A program made the translations under genes and the position numbers. A stretch of DNA of 64,000 nt from Epinephelus fuscoguttatus (Eukaryota > Chordata > Actinopteri > Perciformes > Serranidae): the NCBI RefSeq assembly GCF_011397635.1, contig NC_064767.1:22246537-22310536 (forward strand), written 5' to 3'. The notes under the pieces are model-generated. The model did no database searches. It saw nothing but the letters and a program-made list of their open reading frames with translations, and was not told where the DNA came from. Of the stretch, positions 60,114-64,000 are shown piece by piece (position 1 is the stretch's first letter; each line of letters starts with the position of its first letter).

Positions 60114-63100
60114 CTGACCTTTAGTTTCCCTCAGGCGCTGTTAAAGCGCACTGACAGAGGCTTGCCAGCATATGCTGTAGTGTCTATGTGGCTGCTACCC
60201 AGCATATGTTAGAGAGCGGGAAAAAAACACTTGCTTAAAAACATGCCTGCAGGGCTGACAACAGCACAGCACTGTCACAGTAGGTCTGACCTTACCTATG
60301 GCACCATTAACACATGTCTGTGTGCATCTGTATGCAACGTAGTGTACATACTGTATGTGTGCATGTGCATGTGTTCAGTATGTGCATGCATGAATGTGTG
60401 CATGCATGTGAATGTGGACATGTGTGTGTGTGTGTGTGTGTGGTCTCTGGCTGTCCACCGAGCTTTCCTCTAGCATTATCCAGGCTAACAGAAGTGAACG
60501 TTTGCCACACCTTTAACATTTAAAGCTCCAGCGTGAAGATCACTGGATAAAAACATCACCGGGTGTGTATGTGACAGTGTTCCCTTAAAGGTCAGACAGG
60601 CTGCTATGAAAAGCCGTAAATACAGATACACAAACAGAGGCAGAGCTGAGTGGAGAAAACAAACAGCACTTTACATTTGCCTGCACATCTCTGCGTGTTT
60701 ACAGATGCTGTTAAAATGTTAGAGTGCAGATTTGTTGTTGGAGAAGATCCAGGAGGAAAAGTGGTGATCTAGCAGGCAGATGGAAGTCAAGCTCTCGCAA
60801 AACAGGGGTATATATTACACATATAATAAAGATAATAAACACAGCTGAACATGCTGCATCTTAGTTTGTACAGACAGTGCAGCCTCAAAAAGATAAAATC
60901 TTCTGTAAGTGAAATTTCTGATATTCTGCAACTGTGCACAGATGACCTCATACAACTGTGTCTATCTGTGTGTGCGCGCTTATTTACAGATGTTCAATGA
61001 CTTGCAACTTGTCAGTACTGCTCATGTCATTTCCTCAGCCAGACTCAGATTCTCCATGTGTATACACACACACACACACACACAAACACACACACCACCC
61101 GATTAACCGCACATCTTATTACAGACAGCCTCATCATTTACTGTTCCCAATGCCCCGTGTCTTCTCCCTCCTCCTGCCCCAATTTTACTATAAAACACAG
61201 CTGCAACAATCAGAACAATAAATTACATCTATATAATATAATCATATAAAACTTGCATTGTATTAATTTTCACATAAACTGATGGTTTATGTGGTTTGCA
61301 GCCACAACAATGTGCAATGTAATTGGAGGTCTTAGAACTAATCATTCCTAATGCTCAGTGCCTTGGCTGCTTTAGCAGTCATCTCCCTTTCACACAATGT
61401 TACCATCAAACAGCATGAGCTGCACTGTGACAGGACGCATGTGCACACACACAAAAACACACAACTTGGAAATGGTACATGGCAGATATTATTCATATGA
61501 CAACTGTCTAATTTTAAGTCTGATTATTGTCCTCTCTTTTAAAAGTAGAAAATGAAATAGAAAATTGTGTTTTTTTTCCTCAGTCATTAAGTAGTGCATT
61601 GCTTTATAACTACATGTAACCGCTTAACATTTAGCAGAGAATGGTTTTATTCATTCAAATATTAAATCCTGAGTCATCCTGAATACTTCCCGACCAAAAT
61701 GTTTGCTAGAAATTACCATTGTCAATTATGATGTATCGATTTTTCCACAGATGTTTTATCCATCTAATCTTACTAATCACTGATGGGTACAAAACAACAA
61801 AATCTGAACACACTATGACACAAACACACACTAAAAGGTCAGTGCTGTCAGACACATGGTGGGCACAGACTGGTGGTGCCCTGCCGACATGTTCAACACA
61901 TATGCTTCTGTTCTCTGCTCTCTGCTCTCTGCCTGCCTCCGTGGCCACATGTCCATTTACATCCACACCTGAGCGTTTGACAAGGATTAGATGTGTATGA
62001 ATGTGTGCGACTATACACACGTACATGCATGTGTGTCTTGTTCACGTGGAGAAAATGGGCTACGGGCTTGTCCGAACGGCGGCTCTTCAATCACGTTAGT
62101 GCGACGGGACAGTGAAGGGCAGGGAGGGGCAAAGGAGAACGGAACAACGGGGAGGAAAGGGTCAGACGTTAATGAAAGCAGCAATCCCTGCTGTCATGTT
62201 AGATCTAAGGCCCAACTCTCACTGTCCTCTCAGTGTGTGTGTGTGTATGTGTGTGTGGGGAATCAGTGCTGTCATGTCTGATAGTGTGGCCCAACGTTCA
62301 CTGTCCAGTCTGATGGCCTGTTTGCAGGCAGCTCGGTCTGGTCACTTCACATCAATGTGAGGGACATGTGTGTACATGTGCTTTTGGATGTGTGTGTTTG
62401 TGTGTGTGTATGTGCGTGTGTGTGTGTGCTGACTAAAGGACATCTTTACGTGTGTGTTGGTGTAAAGCATGTATGGTATGTGACTACATGCAGGCACAGA
62501 GAAAGACAGAGAGCAAGACTGTCACAATACCTATGCAATATGTCAGTGTGTACTTATATGTAAATGCAGGATGGATGGATGTGGGTAGATGGTTATATTC
62601 AGACCTCTAAAGGAATCATGTCCACAATCTTGATGTTCCAAATACAAGCATCCTCTTTCTAAATGCTTGCCAGTAACATTATATCACATTATACTGCAAG
62701 AATAAGCTTTGAGGCAGGGACAGACGTACCAGTTATTTCTCCACAGGACAATTTAAAGCCAACAATAAGTGTAAAACGTAAGCATTAGATGTCTAGTCTG
62801 GCTTACAGGATGTAGATTGTGGATATAAGCCTGCCATTGGCCGTTTATTTGAGAGGGGATTTACCTCCCCTTCTGCTTTCTGCATGTTACCGTTTTCAAA
62901 ATCCCCATCGTGTCGCTACATGAAACTAGTCGTGCAAAGCCATACCTATTTCCAGGTGTGTGAAACATCATCCTCTGGGCTAGCAACCTACACGCTAAAA
63001 TCATAGCCTGTCCAAAATAATGGATGTAGCTACCATGATGTCACCCATTGGTTTATGGACTACATAGATTTATGATAATAAATAGATACCGGATGATGAC

Positions 63101-64000
63101 ACCTTATTCAGTTCAGTGGAACTGCATGCCTGGTGCATATGCCAAAAAAAGTTTCTAGCTTTCGGGTTTACTTCCACAATATGCAGCTCACTGAATATGC
63201 GCAGTAGTGTTTTTCCCACTGGCCACGCCTGCAAGTTCCCCCTTGGGTCATAGACTTTGAGAGACATTGTGATGGTGCCACAAATTTTTAAATCGCTTTT
63301 CTCGGTTTGAGGATTGTTTAACAAATAAAACCTCATGGATCAAAAATTCATAATAGAAAGAGTCATTATTGACCTTGATTGCAGTTTGAGGTGTCCTGTT
63401 AACAGTTTTACAGACATCTCTTTTGCAATCGTAGTCTAGGGCGGAAACACTTTTTGGGCTGCAGGGGATTTTTTCACTGCAATACTGTGAGTGACCACTG
63501 GAAAAAACATGGAAGCAAAGCTGAGTGGCGTTCCTAGGGACCTGGTGGACTCCTGTTTTGAAGCCTTGAGTTCAGCATTTTGGCTGTAAACATGTTTATT
63601 TCTACTGTAAAATTTGTTATTTTAACACTGGTATCTATGGGGATTGATTCACTTTGGAGCCAGCTCCAAGTGGCCATTAGAGGAACTGCAGTTTTTGGCA
63701 CTTCTGTGTTGGCTTCATTTGTCAGCCCTGGAGGTTGCTGCTTGGCTAAAATGTCTTTTAATGTTTTACGCAGCATTTTCTTTTGTGGGGATTTTCGCCA
63801 TTTTAATGCCACCCCATATTCCTCCTGATATTTATATTCCAAGGGCCTCCTTTCTGCAACCTGGGCTAACCTTGTTTAAAGAAATACAAACAACACATAG
63901 TGTCGATGGGGTCAGTCTCCAGCACTGGCACACTGCAAGACAGTTCTGGCTCTGATTATTTGATGTCTAAAATAAGAGTTGTATATTATTCATACACATC
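59702..64000. other. intron of the antxr1-like gene, to the window edge
   Basis: The next upstream exon (expected to encode the stretch between the vWA and Ig-like domains) was not found. GT/CA microsatellites at about 60082-60107, 60421-60441, 61065-61084, 62231-62257 and 62386-62427. A repeat covers the right end. Confidence 0.55.
62960..63740. mobile_element. common teleost interspersed repeat, family unknown
   Basis: Phrases such as CATTGGTTTATGGACTACAT, GAAGCCTTGAGTTCAGCATT and CAGTTTTTGGCACTTCTGTG resemble a widespread fish repeat. Open frames in it (63534-63955, both strands) are chance reading frames. Limits are approximate. Confidence 0.5.

Overview
The window reads as nuclear DNA of a ray-finned fish, most likely a percomorph-type teleost. 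It contains spliced vertebrate genes with many small GT-AG introns. Between and inside them lie repeat families typical of teleosts: fragments of LINE retrotransposons, short inverted-repeat (MITE) elements, a SINE and many CA/GT microsatellites. There are no operons, CRISPR arrays or bacterial features. Protein-family matches come from recalled family sequences, not from a database search. Exon ends were chosen by GT/AG sites and codon phase.

Layout. (1) 609-2395, plus: the 3' seven exons of zdhhc16, a DHHC palmitoyltransferase; its 5' part lies left of the window. (2) 6591-11895, plus: complete ubtd1 (4 exons, 235 aa), with a CpG-containing upstream region at about 5.8-6.4 kb. (3) 15293-19869, plus: a small gene I do not recognise (4 coding exons, about 150 aa). 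Its TATA-containing promoter and first exon are present twice in tandem. (4) 19.95-26 kb: tandem repeat arrays, one interrupted by a Harbinger-like inverted-repeat element. (5) 26-31.7 kb: gene-free, with LINE remnants and other interspersed repeats. (6) 31793-44503, plus: complete rrp12 (34 exons, 1287 aa), a ribosome-biogenesis HEAT-repeat protein. (7) 46682-59701, minus: the 3' nine exons of an anthrax-toxin-receptor-like (antxr1/TEM8 family) adhesion receptor. It converges on rrp12, and its 5' part lies right of the window.

zdhhc16, ubtd1 and rrp12 also lie close together on human 10q24, so this is a conserved vertebrate block; the neighbours PGAM1, EXOSC1 and MMS19 are not seen here. The genes are not a pathway: they cover protein lipidation, ubiquitin-system scaffolding, ribosome assembly and matrix adhesion.

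The most unusual parts are the unrecognised small gene with its duplicated promoter/first exon and the adjacent mobile-element-interrupted repeat array. A set of short introns that are stop-free and a multiple of three long (rrp12, zdhhc16) also stands out; if retained, they would give in-frame insertions.
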